Counted from the first letter of the stretch, positions 48,654 through 57,300 are shown. The stretch is DNA of 64,000 nucleotides from Palsa-504 sp963756575 (GCA_963756575.1 CAVWOM010000008.1:372001-436000); one strand, 5' to 3'. The notes: a model not told the origin generated them from the letters alone. Made by a program: numbers and translations.

Positions 48654-50171
48654 ATGGATGACACGCAATCCCGGGTCGAGCGCGATTCCGGATCAGCCCA
48701 ACCTCGAGACGACAGGGGTGAAGGCGCGGCGCCGGGCCCGGGTATGCGGGAATGGCGCATCCTGGCCGTGGTCCTGGTCGGCTCCTTCATGGCCGTCCTC
48801 GACACCACGATTGTCAACGTGGCGCTGCCCAGCATCGCCCAGGGCATCAAGGCCAGCTCCGACGCCCTGGAGTGGGTGGTGTCCGGGTACGCGCTGACCT
48901 TCGGCCTGGCCCTGGTGCCGGCCGGGCGGCTGGGGGACCGGGTCGGCTACAAGCAGGTGTTCCTGGCCGGCCTGACCGTGTTCACCCTGGCCAGCGTAGC
49001 CTGCGGGATCTCCAGGAATCCGGCCGAGCTGATCGTGTCCCGGCTGGTCCAGGGGCTGGGGGCGGGCATCTACTTCCCCGCCATCAGCGCCACCATCCAG
49101 CGGCAGTTCTCGGGTGACGTGCGCAGCCGGGCGTTCGGCTACCTGGGCGCGGTGGTCGGCATCTCGACCGCGCTCGGCCCGCTCATCGGCGGGGTGCTGA
49201 TCCAGTTCATCGGCATATCCGACGGCTGGCGCTGGGTGTTCCTGGTCAACTTGTTCATCGGCGTCGCCGAGATCCCGGTGGCGGTCAAGGCGCTGCCCCG
49301 CCGGCGCGAGCGGGAGGAGCACGACCTAGATGTCGCGGGCAGCGTGCTGCTCACCGGCGTGCTGCTGCTGGTGCTCGTCCCCCTGGTCGACGGCCGGGTG
49401 TCGGGCTGGCCGCTGTGGAGCTGGATCGTGCTGGCGGCCAGCGGGCCGGCGGGCGTGGCGCTGGTCGCCTGGGAACTCAGGCTGGCCCGCCGGGGCGGCG
49501 AGCCGGTTCTCCAGGTGCAACTGATCCGGCACCACCGCTCGTTCGCCATGGGCCAGGCCCTCGCCCTGCTGTACTTCGCCGGGTTCACCAGCTTGTTCTT
49601 CACCCTGTCGATCCTGTGGCAGCAGGGTCTGGGCCGCAGCGCGCTGCAGACCGGCCTGCTCGTGCTGCCGTTCGCGGTGGCCAGCCTGGGCACCGCGTCG
49701 AACAGTTACAAGTTCTCCACCCGGTTCGGCCGCCGGACGGTGCAGGGCGGCCTCGTCGCCATGTTCGCCGGGCTGGCCCTGGTGCTGCTGGTCCTGCACC
49801 TGACCACGGGACGGCCCCACGTCTGGGCCCTGACCGGGCCGCTGTTCCTGGCCGGCCTGGGCAACGGCCTGATCATCGCGCCGAACCAGGACTTCGTGCT
49901 CGGCTCGGTGCCGAAGGGCCAGGCGGGTACGGCCGGCGGCGCGCTGATCACGGCGCAGCGGATCGGCGCGGCCATCGGCATCGCGGTCATCGGCACCGCG
50001 CTGTTCGGCAGCGGCAGCGGCCAGAGCAGCAGTTCCCGCCCGGTGCCGTCGCTGACGCACACGGCCCAGACGGCGACGCTGGTCAACCTGGCCTTCGTCC
50101 TGGCGGCGTGGCTGTGCACGTTCGGCCTGCCTCGCACCCTGGCCGCCGAACGCGCCGAGGAGAACAGCTGA
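48654..50171 (+). CDS. MFS transporter, DHA2 (EmrB/QacA) family
   Basis: A 505-residue exporter with 14 predicted segments. LVGSFMAVLDTTIVNVALPS is the motif D of DHA2 proteins, VSGYALTFGLALVPAGRLGDRVG the motif A, SRLVQGLGAGIYFPAIS the motif B region and GISTALGPLIGGVL motif C. It exports drugs or metabolites with H+. The ATG has GGAG eight bases upstream. A SigB-like box (GTTT-N15-GGGAAG) suggests stress control. It is convergent with chaB copy 2. Substrates unknown. Confidence 0.92.
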   Translation: MDDTQSRVERDSGSAQPRDDRGEGAAPGPGMREWRILAVVLVGSFMAVLDTTIVNVALPSIAQGIKASSDALEWVVSGYALTFGLALVPAGRLGDRVGYKQVFLAGLTVFTLASVACGISRNPAELIVSRLVQGLGAGIYFPAISATIQRQFSGDVRSRAFGYLGAVVGISTALGPLIGGVLIQFIGISDGWRWVFLVNLFIGVAEIPVAVKALPRRREREEHDLDVAGSVLLTGVLLLVLVPLVDGRVSGWPLWSWIVLAASGPAGVALVAWELRLARRGGEPVLQVQLIRHHRSFAMGQALALLYFAGFTSLFFTLSILWQQGLGRSALQTGLLVLPFAVASLGTASNSYKFSTRFGRRTVQGGLVAMFAGLALVLLVLHLTTGRPHVWALTGPLFLAGLGNGLIIAPNQDFVLGSVPKGQAGTAGGALITAQRIGAAIGIAVIGTALFGSGSGQSSSSRPVPSLTHTAQTATLVNLAFVLAAWLCTFGLPRTLAAERAEENS

Positions 50172-50204
50172 GGCCGATGAAACCGCAAACGATCGCGCCG
50201 CGCG

Positions 50205-50417
50205 TCAGCCCGCGGGCTTGGCGATCCACTGATCGCCGCGTTTCTCGAATCGCTGCTTCAGCGCCGTGAACGCGGCCCGGGAGGCTTGGTCTCCCTCACC
50301 GTAGACCTGCACTGCTTCGTCATACGCCCGGGCAAACGCGTCCTGAGCTTCCCGGCATGAGCGCCGCAGCGTGCCCGGCAGGCCGTCACCGGGACGGTAC
50401 CGGCGAGATCGCGGCAT
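50205..50417 (-). CDS. ChaB-family protein, copy 2
   Basis: A 70-residue paralogue of the ChaB protein at 44308: LPGTLRRSCREAQDAFARAY, YGEGDQASRAAFTALKQRF and KRGDQWIAKPA. GGGAGGGA lies just before the ATG. Its start overlaps the end of the STAS gene upstream by 32 bases on the same strand, so the two are probably cotranscribed and translationally linked. Confidence 0.82.
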   Translation of the reverse strand: MPRSRRYRPGDGLPGTLRRSCREAQDAFARAYDEAVQVYGEGDQASRAAFTALKQRFEKRGDQWIAKPAG

Positions 50418-50802
50418 GGTCCCTCCTCCCTTCTCCGGTGTCAGCCGCGGCTAGCACCTGCGCGAGGGCCTCGTCCAGACGGGCGAAGTTGGGGATCACC
50501 CGGTCCATGCTGGTGATCGCGAAGACCCGCAGGACAGCCGCGTCCGGGATCACCAGCAGCACCTCGCCGTCCTCGGCCCGGGCGCGGCGGTGCGCCGCTA
50601 CCAGGGCCTGCAGCCCCGACGAATCGCAGAACCGGGTCAAGGACATGTCGACCACGAACGTGCCGTGCCCGCGTGCGGCCGCCTCGAGCAGGGCCGCCCG
50701 CAGGGCGCCGGCCGTAGTGATGTCGATCTCCTCCGGAGCCGCCACCACCGGCACGCCCGCGGTCATCCCGACCGGGAACCTGGCCTCGGGCACCTGCCTC
50801 AC
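50386..50802 (-). CDS. STAS-domain anti-sigma factor antagonist
   Basis: About 138 residues from GTG 50802 (alternatively ATG 50766). VVAAPEEIDITTAGALRAAL is the first half of the STAS fold and FVVDMSLTRFCDSSGLQALV the second, with Ser-Ser in CDSSG as the phosphorylation site for an RsbW-type kinase. VLLVIPDAAVLRVFAIT completes it. In partner-switching systems such a protein, when unphosphorylated, binds the anti-sigma factor and frees a stress sigma factor. A candidate RsbW-like partner is encoded at 57303. AAGGCAGGGG precedes the GTG. Confidence 0.85.
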   Translation of the reverse strand: MRQVPEARFPVGMTAGVPVVAAPEEIDITTAGALRAALLEAAARGHGTFVVDMSLTRFCDSSGLQALVAAHRRARAEDGEVLLVIPDAAVLRVFAITSMDRVIPNFARLDEALAQVLAAADTGEGRRDHAAISPVPSR

Positions 50803-50897
50803 CCCCTGCCTTCTGCTGCGATCGCGGGCACTACCAGGATCACCCCGGCGTGCGAGGCACGTCAATAAAGACAGGAGATTAACCTCGTGTATTTCTA

Positions 50898-50929
50898 CTC
50901 GGGAGATATTTCTCGCGAGCCCGTATGAT
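50898..50929 (+). promoter_or_regulatory. Palindromic operator and TATGAT promoter of a leaderless regulator gene
   Basis: CTCGGGAGA (50898-50906) and TCTCGCGAG (50911-50919) are inverted arms with one mismatch around TATT. TATGAT (50924-50929) is a near-perfect -10 box six bases before the ATG at 50936, so the mRNA is probably leaderless. The operator covers the spacer and -35 area, as expected for repression. Confidence 0.6.
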
Positions 50930-50935
50930 CGAGGC

Positions 50936-51286
50936 ATGAGTGATCCTGGCGGCAGAGACGGCAGCTGGACGTTGCTGACCGGGCACGGGCACGTCCTGGT
51001 GGCGATCGCCCGCAACCCCGAAGCCAGGATCCGGGACCTCAGCGCCGTGGCCGGCATCACCGAGCGCACCGTCCAGGCCATCGTGACCGACCTGGAAACC
51101 GCCGGGTACATCACCCGCACCCGGGCCGGGCGGCGCACCCGGTACGCCGTCAACTCCGACAGCCTGTTCCGGCACCCCGCCCAGGACGGCCACCGGGTCG
51201 GCCCTTTCCTGGCCCTGCTGGCCGCCGCCGGCAGCCATCCCGCCCCGGCGGCCGTCGACGTCGTTACCGGCGCCGGCGAGCATTAA
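50936..51286 (+). CDS. Winged-helix (MarR/ArsR-like) transcriptional regulator
   Basis: A 116-residue DNA-binding protein starting at ATG 50936. TLLTGHGHVLVAIARNPEARI and RDLSAVAGITERTVQAIVTDLE form the winged helix-turn-helix, then YITRTRAGRRTRYAVNSD is the wing. The C-terminal half is short and Ala/Pro-rich, leaving little room for a ligand domain. The palindrome just upstream suggests autoregulation. It is divergent from the STAS gene. The frame continues far upstream but that part is antisense to STAS and is rejected. Confidence 0.82.
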   Translation: MSDPGGRDGSWTLLTGHGHVLVAIARNPEARIRDLSAVAGITERTVQAIVTDLETAGYITRTRAGRRTRYAVNSDSLFRHPAQDGHRVGPFLALLAAAGSHPAPAAVDVVTGAGEH

Positions 51287-51409
51287 GCGACGGGGTCCGG
51301 CCGGTGCGGGCCTGCTCGATCAGCCGGAGTCCAGGACGTCGAGGTCCACGCCGGCCTCGCTCGACGCGCCGCCGCGGGTCCTGTTAGAGCGCGCTGAACG
51401 TCTACTCGC

Positions 51410-51434
51410 GGATATTCCGGGACGCGGCGGGTAG
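51410..51434 (+). promoter_or_regulatory. Possible SigB/SigF-like promoter
   Basis: GGAT (51410-51413), 15 bases, GGGTAG (51429-51434), about 50 bases before the small membrane protein gene. The surrounding gap 51287-51483 shows nothing else. Confidence 0.35.
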
Positions 51435-51483
51435 GACGGCGGTCTCGCCAGAGCAGGAGTCCCGACTGGCAAGGAGATTGGCG

Positions 51484-51783
51484 ATGTCAGGAACCACGAC
51501 CGGAATCGTCGTGATCGTCGTAGTCGTCGTACTGGGGCTGGCCGTGTGGCTGGCCATGATGGCCCGGGCCGCCAGGCGCCCGGCGCAGGAGCACCCGGAG
51601 CACGACCCGAAGCGCGGGCTGGTCCAGGGCGGCCAGCACGTCGGCGGCGGGCGCAGCGTCGCGCCGACCCGCGACGCGCCGGTGCCGGAAGGCGGCGGCG
51701 ACCCGCCGGAGGTGGAGGACGAGCAGGCCGCGTACGGCCATCGCCCGCCGGTCGAGGACCGGGGCAACCCGCTGGATATCTAG
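51484..51783 (+). CDS. Small single-pass membrane protein (DUF6479-like)
   Basis: A 99-residue protein. The ATG at 51484 has AAGGAG eight bases upstream. Residues 7-27 (GIVVIVVVVVLGLAVWLAMM) form one membrane helix, followed by a basic patch (RAARRPAQ) and a Pro/Gly/Asp-rich, probably disordered, cytoplasmic tail. It resembles short actinobacterial DUF6479-type proteins of unknown function. The codon use is typical of the genome. It is preceded by a GGGTAG box. Confidence 0.6.
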   Translation: MSGTTTGIVVIVVVVVLGLAVWLAMMARAARRPAQEHPEHDPKRGLVQGGQHVGGGRSVAPTRDAPVPEGGGDPPEVEDEQAAYGHRPPVEDRGNPLDI

Positions 51784-51972
51784 TGAGCTCCGTCCCGGGG
51801 CCAGTCGCGGGAGAGCCCGGGAAGCGGCGCCCGCCGTCCGTTCGCACGGTGCGGCGAGGTGGGATGATTTCGTTCGTTTTATGCCCGGCTGGCTTCGTTC
51901 TGCGGCTAGTACGCCGGCGACCGCCTTGGGAAGCTGACCTTGGCGGGCCATCACCAGTCACCAGGTCCGTCG

Positions 51973-52008
51973 GCTTGGGCGGAATCCCGTCCCGGATTCC
52001 GCCCAAGC
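51973..52008. other. Perfect 15-bp hairpin in a 406-base gap
   Basis: GCTTGGGCGGAATCC (51973-51987), loop CGTCCC, exact complement 51994-52008. Bulged pairing extends further (GGTCC/GGACC). There is no U-tract. The surrounding gap 51784-52189 holds no convincing gene, only an AT-richer patch near 51865-51890. It could be a terminator for the upstream gene, part of a small RNA, or a palindromic repeat. Confidence 0.7.
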
Positions 52009-52119
52009 GACAGGACCGGGGCCCTGCGTCCCCCGGAAGCGGCTCGCCGCCTCCCCACCGTGGGGTCGCGGTTCTGCCGGGGCCCTTCGTCCTGCCCTGA
52101 TGGCACTGTCAATCCTCGC

Positions 52120-52144
52120 GATTAAGGCCTGTCCGCCGGGGTAG
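52120..52144 (+). promoter_or_regulatory. Possible SigB/SigF-like promoter of the PfpI gene
   Basis: GATT (52120-52123), 15 bases, GGGTAG (52139-52144), 45 bases before ATG 52190. Confidence 0.4.
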
Positions 52145-52189
52145 GCCGCGGAGCCACGCTTGCCCATCCTCACCTGGAAGGAACCAGTT

Positions 52190-52753
52190 ATGGCCGATCA
52201 GCCGCTGCGCGGCCGCAAGGTCGCGATCCTTCTCGCCCCGGCCGGCACCGAGCAGGCCGAGTTCACCGAACCCCGGAAGGCCGTGACGGAGGCCGGGGCC
52301 GACGTCGACGTGATCGGCACCCAGGCCGGCCCGGCCCGCACGGTCAACAACGACCTCGACCCCGGTGACACCTTCACCGTCGACAAGGCTTTCGACCAGG
52401 TGTCCGCGGACGACTACGACGCCGTCATCGTGCCGGGCGGCACGGTCGGCGCGGACAAGCTGCGCGGCGATCCGGCCGCCGTCCGCTTCGTGCGGGGCGT
52501 CTTCGGAGCGGGCAAGCCCGCCGGGGTGATCTGCCATGGCCCCTGGACCCTGGTCGAAGCGGACGTGGTGCGGGGACGTACGCTCACCTCCTTCCCCTCC
52601 CTGGCCACCGACATCCGCAACGCGGGCGGTACCTGGGTGGACCGGGAAGTAGTGGCCGACCAGGGCCTGGTGACCAGCCGCAATCCCGGGGACCTGCCCG
52701 CGTTCTGCGCCAAGATCGTGGAGGAGTTCGCCCGGGGCCAGAACCTCGCCTGA
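52190..52753 (+). CDS. DJ-1/PfpI-family protein (YhbO-like stress protein)
   Basis: A 187-residue type 1 glutamine-amidotransferase-like protein. KVAILLAPAGTEQAEFTEP has the conserved Glu, DAVIVPGGTVGADKLRGDPA follows, and the nucleophile elbow VICHGPWTLVEADVVRG holds Cys115 and His116. Members act as proteases, deglycases or chaperones under oxidative and carbonyl stress. ATG 52190 is supported by GGAAGGAA; an in-frame TTG at 52160 is weaker. A GGGTAG-type box lies upstream, in keeping with a stress role. The F420-dependent enzyme gene follows 34 bases later. Confidence 0.9.
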   Translation: MADQPLRGRKVAILLAPAGTEQAEFTEPRKAVTEAGADVDVIGTQAGPARTVNNDLDPGDTFTVDKAFDQVSADDYDAVIVPGGTVGADKLRGDPAAVRFVRGVFGAGKPAGVICHGPWTLVEADVVRGRTLTSFPSLATDIRNAGGTWVDREVVADQGLVTSRNPGDLPAFCAKIVEEFARGQNLA

Positions 52754-52787
52754 ATGCCGTTGCCAGCAGTCGCGAAAGGAAACTGAT

Positions 52788-53759
52788 ATGGCCACCGCGA
52801 ATCCCTCTTTCGGGTTCTTCGCCTCCAGCGAGGAACTCGGCCCCGACGAGATCATCCGGGCCGCCCAGACCGCCGAGGCCGCCGGGTTCGACCGCCTGTG
52901 GGTCTCCGATCATTACCACCCCTGGATGTCGGAGCAGGGCTCCAGCCCGTTCGTGTGGTCGGTGCTCGGCGCCCTGGCCAGCACCACTGAGCTCAAGCTC
53001 ACGACCGCGGTCACCTGCCCCACGTTCCGGATCCACCCGGCCATCCTCGCCCAGGCCACGGCGACCACGGCGGTGCTGGCCCCGGGCCGGTTCACCTTCG
53101 GGGTCGGGGCCGGCGAAGCGCTGAACGAGCACATCCTGGGAGACGCGTGGCCACCGGTCAGCGTCCGGCAAGCCCGGCTGGCCGAGGCCCTCGACATCAT
53201 CCGGCAGCTGTGGACCGGCGAGGTCGTCACCTACGAGGGCACGTACTTCACGGTGCATAACGCCAAGCTGTTCACCCGGCCCGAGACGCCGCCGGACATC
53301 TTGATATCCGGCTTCGGCCCGGAAGCGACCAGGCTCGCCGCGCAGCTCGGGCAGGGGTGGATAAGTACTTCCCCCGATGCCGAGGGCATGAAGATCTACC
53401 GCGGTGCCGGCGGCACCGGCCGCACCCAGGCAGGCGCGAAGATCTGCTGGGCCGAGACGGAGAAAGAGGCCAAGGAGACCGCGCACCGGCTCTGGGGCCA
53501 TCAGGCCGGCGGCGGCCAGCTCTCCCAGGACGCGCCCATGTGGATGCAGTACGAGGCCATCGCCCAGCTCACCTCGCCGGACGACATCGCGAAGACCGTA
53601 CCGTGCGGGCCCGACGCGGCCCATGCCGCCGAGGCCATCGCCGAGTACGTCGAAGCCGGGTTCGACGAGATCTACATCGCCCAGATGGGCCCCGACCAGG
53701 ACGGTGGCATCCGCTTCCTGGCCGAGGAAGTCCTGCCGCTCCTGAGCACCTCGACCTGA
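52788..53759 (+). CDS. F420-dependent LLM-class oxidoreductase (FGD-like)
   Basis: A 323-residue TIM-barrel luciferase-like enzyme. FGFFASSEELGPDEIIRAAQ, the F420-binding VSDHYHPWMSEQG (residues 39-51), LTTAVTCPTFRIHPAILAQA and FGVGAGEALNEHILG follow the pattern of F420-dependent glucose-6-phosphate dehydrogenase and related TIGR03557 proteins. It would transfer a hydride to or from F420, confirming use of that cofactor. It lies in a same-strand run from PfpI. Whether it uses glucose-6-phosphate cannot be told; key phosphate-binding residues would need alignment. Confidence 0.9.
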   Translation: MATANPSFGFFASSEELGPDEIIRAAQTAEAAGFDRLWVSDHYHPWMSEQGSSPFVWSVLGALASTTELKLTTAVTCPTFRIHPAILAQATATTAVLAPGRFTFGVGAGEALNEHILGDAWPPVSVRQARLAEALDIIRQLWTGEVVTYEGTYFTVHNAKLFTRPETPPDILISGFGPEATRLAAQLGQGWISTSPDAEGMKIYRGAGGTGRTQAGAKICWAETEKEAKETAHRLWGHQAGGGQLSQDAPMWMQYEAIAQLTSPDDIAKTVPCGPDAAHAAEAIAEYVEAGFDEIYIAQMGPDQDGGIRFLAEEVLPLLSTST

Positions 53760-53808
53760 GGGCTGGCCGGGCTGTTTGGCGACCCGGCTGGAGGGAAGCC
53801 AGGCGCGG

Positions 53809-54912
53809 GTGACCGGACCGAAGATAACCGCGCTCGACACGGCCGTATACGTCATCCCGACCGACGCCCCGGAGGCGGACGGGACGCTGACCTGGGACAA
53901 GACCACGATGCTGGTGGTAACGGCCAAGGCCGGAAACGAACGGGGCATCGGCTGGAGCTACACCGCCGCCGCGGCGGCGACCGTGGTGGCGGAACTGCTC
54001 GCGGACACGGTCGCCGGGCGGGACGCCTTCGACGTGGCCGGGGCGGCCGAGGCCATGGCGCGGCAGGTCCGCAACGCGGGACGGCCCGGTATCGCGGCGA
54101 TGGCCATCTCCGCGGTGGACATCGCGCTGTGGGACCTCAAGGCGCGGCTGCTCGGCGTGGCGCTGTCGGGCCTGCTCGGCCGGGCCCGCGATGACGTCCC
54201 GGTGTACGGCAGCGGCGGCTTCACCAGCTATCCGGACGAACGCACCCGGGAACAGCTCAGCGGGTGGGTGCAAGACCAGCGGATCCCGCGGGTGAAGATC
54301 AAGATCGGCGAGTCGTGGGGTCGCGAGGAGCGGCGGGACCTGGCCCGGGTCCGGCTCGCGCGCGAGGTAATCGGCCCGGACGCCGAGCTGTACGTCGACG
54401 CCAACGGGGGATACACCACCGGGCAGGCGGTCCGGGTCGCCGCCGCGATGGACGACTTCGGCGTGACCTGGTTCGAGGAGCCGGTGTCCTCGCAAGATCT
54501 CGGCGGGCTGGCCGCCATCCGGCGGCAGGTCCGGCCGGACGTGGCGGCCGGGGAGTACAGCTGGTCGCTGGCCGACTCGGCCGCGCTGATCGCGGCGGGC
54601 GCGGTGGACTGCCTGCAGCTGGACGTGACCCGGTGCGGCGGGATCACCGAGTTCCTCCGCGGCGCGGCGCTGGCGGCGGCCAGCCAGCTGCAGGTCTCCG
54701 GCCACTGCGCGCCGAACCTGCACGCCCACGTCGCGGCGGCGGTGCCGAACCTGCGGCACGTGGAGTACTTCCACGACCACCAGCGGATCGAGCAGATGCT
54801 GTTCGACGGCACCCTCGACCCGGACGGCGGGGCGATGTGCCCGGACCCGGGCCGGCCGGGACACGGGCTGACCCTGCGGGAGACGGCGGCGGAGCCGTTC
54901 CGCCGCGCCTGA
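53809..54912 (+). CDS. Enolase-superfamily (mandelate racemase/muconate lactonizing-like) enzyme
   Basis: A protein of about 367 residues with an N-terminal capping domain (AVYVIPTDAPEADGTLTWDK) and a TIM barrel. RVKIKIG carries the Lys-x-Lys base, YVDANGGYTTGQA the first metal Asp, TWFEEPVSSQDL the second Glu, VAAGEYSW the third, and VSGHCAPNLHAHV the His region. This order is typical of sugar-acid dehydratases and related enzymes. GTG 53809 is preferred over TTG 53776 because the conserved N-terminus begins there, though the ribosome site is weak. The substrate is unknown. Confidence 0.87.
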   Translation: MTGPKITALDTAVYVIPTDAPEADGTLTWDKTTMLVVTAKAGNERGIGWSYTAAAAATVVAELLADTVAGRDAFDVAGAAEAMARQVRNAGRPGIAAMAISAVDIALWDLKARLLGVALSGLLGRARDDVPVYGSGGFTSYPDERTREQLSGWVQDQRIPRVKIKIGESWGREERRDLARVRLAREVIGPDAELYVDANGGYTTGQAVRVAAAMDDFGVTWFEEPVSSQDLGGLAAIRRQVRPDVAAGEYSWSLADSAALIAAGAVDCLQLDVTRCGGITEFLRGAALAAASQLQVSGHCAPNLHAHVAAAVPNLRHVEYFHDHQRIEQMLFDGTLDPDGGAMCPDPGRPGHGLTLRETAAEPFRRA

Positions 54913-54925
54913 CCGATCGCCTGGG

Positions 54926-55951
54926 TTACCGCGGCTGCTCGTTGAAGCGCGCCGCGGCGGCGCGGCCCAAGGTGGTCAGCCGGTCGAACGCCTTCCGGGG
55001 CAGGGTCGGGTTCAGCTCGTGTCCGGGAACGGGCTCTCCGCCTTCCTGCGCGGGCGGGCCCGGGAGCGCCAGTCGCTGCACCGCGTGCAGGACCTCGCTG
55101 GTCAGTCCGGGCGCGAGGTCGGCGACGCGGGCGACGAGCTGGGCGGCCGGGGTCAGGATGATCTCCGCCCGGCGCCCGCGGACGGCGGTGATGATCTGCC
55201 GGGCGGCGCGTTCGGCGTCCATCGAGATGAGCGGCAGGCTGGCGCCGAGGGAGAACCAGGTGAACTCCTGGCCGGCCCGGCCGGTGAAGCGGGCCTGCAG
55301 CTGCGAGCCGGTGCGCATCAGCCCGGGCACGACGGTGGTGACCGTCACCGGGCCGCGGCCGAGCTCGGCCCGCAGGCCCTCGGAGAAGCCGACGGCGGCG
55401 AACTTGGCCGTGCTGTAGGGCAGCAGGTGCGGGACGCTGACCTTGCCGCCGACCGAGGCGATGGTGACGATCCGGCCGTGGCCCTGGCGGCGCATCGCCG
55501 GGAGCGCCGTCAGCGCCAGGCGCACCGGCGCGAGCGCCATGGTGTCCAGCGCGTCCTCGTAGAGGCTCACCTGCCCGGCCTCCACCGGGCCGACCTGGAT
55601 GATCCCGGCGTTGCTGACGAGGATGTCGAGCCGGCCGTAGCGCTCGATGGCGGTGTCCACCAGCAGCTGGGGTGTCGCCTCGTCGGTCACGTCGCAGGCG
55701 ACGGCCGTCACCTCGGCGCCCGCCGCCCGCAGTTGCTCCGCCGCCCGGTCCAGTTCGGCGGCGTCGCGCGCGCAGATGACCAGGGGGCAGGAGTGGCGCG
55801 CGAGCTCACGGGCCAGCAGCAGGCCGAGCCCGCGGGACGCGCCGGTCACCACCGCGACCTCGCCGCGGATGTCGTCCGGCCCGCGCCGGGCGGCCAGGAT
55901 CGCCCCCGCGAGGGTGGTGGCCACCGTGACGAGCGGAATCCGTGCCTTCAT
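54926..55951 (-). CDS. SDR-family oxidoreductase with long C-terminal extension
   Basis: A 341-residue short-chain dehydrogenase. An N-terminal hydrophobic stretch (PLVTVATTLAGAILAARRG) may be a membrane anchor. VAVVTGASRGLGLLLARELA is the cofactor motif, VSNAGIIQVGPVEAG follows, and YSTAKFAAVGFSEGLRAELG holds the catalytic Tyr-x3-Lys. The last 80 residues (ITAVRGRRAEIILTPAAQLV and beyond) extend the usual fold. ATG 55951 has GGAGG seven bases upstream. GTTT-N15-GGGAAG (56010 to 55986) precedes it, like the transporter at 48654. Substrate unknown. Confidence 0.88.
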   Translation of the reverse strand: MKARIPLVTVATTLAGAILAARRGPDDIRGEVAVVTGASRGLGLLLARELARHSCPLVICARDAAELDRAAEQLRAAGAEVTAVACDVTDEATPQLLVDTAIERYGRLDILVSNAGIIQVGPVEAGQVSLYEDALDTMALAPVRLALTALPAMRRQGHGRIVTIASVGGKVSVPHLLPYSTAKFAAVGFSEGLRAELGRGPVTVTTVVPGLMRTGSQLQARFTGRAGQEFTWFSLGASLPLISMDAERAARQIITAVRGRRAEIILTPAAQLVARVADLAPGLTSEVLHAVQRLALPGPPAQEGGEPVPGHELNPTLPRKAFDRLTTLGRAAAARFNEQPR

Positions 55952-55985
55952 GCGCTGCCTCCGTGAGCTGGGAATCCCCGGCTCG

Positions 55986-56010
55986 CTTCCCTCGCCGCTC
56001 CCCGGCAAAC
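55986..56010 (-). promoter_or_regulatory. SigB/SigF-like box upstream of the SDR gene
   Basis: On the minus strand GTTT (56010-56007), 15 bases, GGGAAG (55991-55986), 34 bases before the ATG. Spacer length and both halves match the plus-strand box at 48617-48641. Confidence 0.4.
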
Positions 56011-56097
56011 TCCGAAGTTCCCCAGCCGGGGAGGTGAATTACCGGCCGGGGCGGGCAGGGGGCGGCGTCGTCATTACCGACCAAACGGGAGGGCTTC

Positions 56098-57300
56098 ATG
56101 CGGGCACTGACATGGCAAGGCAACCTGGACGTACGAGTCACGGACGTACCCGATCCGCGCATCGTGGAGCCTAACGACGCGATCATCGAGGTCACCTCGA
56201 CCGCCATCTGCGGTTCTGACCTGCACCTGTACGGCGTGCTCGGGCCATACCTCCGCCCGGGAGACGTGCTCGGGCACGAGGCCATGGGCGTGGTCACCGA
56301 GGTCGGCGCGGATATCACGAACCTGGCGCCCGGCGACCGGGTCGTCGTCCCGTTCAACATCTCCTGCGGGCACTGCTGGATGTGCACCCGCGGCCTCTAC
56401 GCCCAGTGTGAGACCACGCAGGTCACAGACGAGGGCAAGGGGGCGGCGCTGTTCGGCTACACGTCGCTGTACGGGTCGGTGCCGGGTGGGCAGGCTCAGT
56501 TCCTGCGGGTGCCGCAGGCGCAGTTCGGCCCGGTCAAGGTCCCGGCGGACGGCCCCGACGAGCAGTACCTGTTCCTGTCCGACGTGCTGCCCACCGCCTA
56601 TCAGGCGGTGGTCTTCGCCGACACGCCCAAGGACGGCACCTTGGCCGTGCTCGGCCTCGGGCCCATCGGGCAGTTCGCGGCGCGGATCGCCCGGCACCTC
56701 GGCGTCGAGCGGGTCATCGGCGTGGACCCGGTGCCGGAGCGGCGGGCCGCCGCGGCCCGGTTCGGGGTGGAGGCGATCGACCTGAACGAGACCGCCGACG
56801 CCGCTGGCATGCTCATCGAGATGACCGGCGGACGCGGCCCGGACTCCGTCATCGACGCGGTCGGCATGGAGGCGCACGGGCACGAGGAGGCGGCCGGCAA
56901 CAAGCTGGCCGAGGTCGCGCAGCGGGCCACCGGGCTGCTGCCGGACCGGCTGGCGCAAAAGATCACCGACGTCGCGGCGGTGGACCGGCTGGACGCGCTG
57001 CACGTCGCGGTCAAGGCCGTCCGCCGCGGCGGCACGGTCTCGGTCAGCGGCGTCTACGGCGGCGAGGCCGACCCGATGCCGATGATGGAGATGTTCGATC
57101 GCGGGATCCAGCTGCGGATGGGGCAGGCTCACGTCAAGCGCTGGATCGGCGACCTGATGCCGATGGTGGCCGACAGCAGCGACCCGCTCGGCGTGACCAG
57201 CTTCGCCACCCATCACCTGCCGCTGGAACAGGCTCCGCAGGGATACGAGATCTTCCGGAACAAGGAAGACGGCTGCATCAAGGTCGTCCTGCAGCCGTAG
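56098..57300 (+). CDS. Zinc-dependent alcohol/formaldehyde dehydrogenase
   Basis: A 400-residue medium-chain zinc dehydrogenase. ICGSDLHLYGV has the catalytic-zinc Cys, GHEAMGVVTEVG the His-Glu, and CGHCWMCTRGLYAQC the four-Cys structural zinc site. LAVLGLGPIGQFAARIARHLG is the NAD-binding loop. The inserted segments and the AVDRLDALHVAVKAVRRGG region resemble glutathione-independent formaldehyde dehydrogenases. It could oxidise short alcohols, aldehyde hydrates or a thiol adduct. It stands between the divergent SDR and the convergent RsbW-like gene. Confidence 0.9.
   Translation: MRALTWQGNLDVRVTDVPDPRIVEPNDAIIEVTSTAICGSDLHLYGVLGPYLRPGDVLGHEAMGVVTEVGADITNLAPGDRVVVPFNISCGHCWMCTRGLYAQCETTQVTDEGKGAALFGYTSLYGSVPGGQAQFLRVPQAQFGPVKVPADGPDEQYLFLSDVLPTAYQAVVFADTPKDGTLAVLGLGPIGQFAARIARHLGVERVIGVDPVPERRAAAARFGVEAIDLNETADAAGMLIEMTGGRGPDSVIDAVGMEAHGHEEAAGNKLAEVAQRATGLLPDRLAQKITDVAAVDRLDALHVAVKAVRRGGTVSVSGVYGGEADPMPMMEMFDRGIQLRMGQAHVKRWIGDLMPMVADSSDPLGVTSFATHHLPLEQAPQGYEIFRNKEDGCIKVVLQP

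Noticed and set aside
51320..52006. 228-codon minus-strand frame covering the hairpin region
   Set aside because: Arg/Pro-rich translation with no motif, antisense to the DUF6479-like gene, and no ribosome site.
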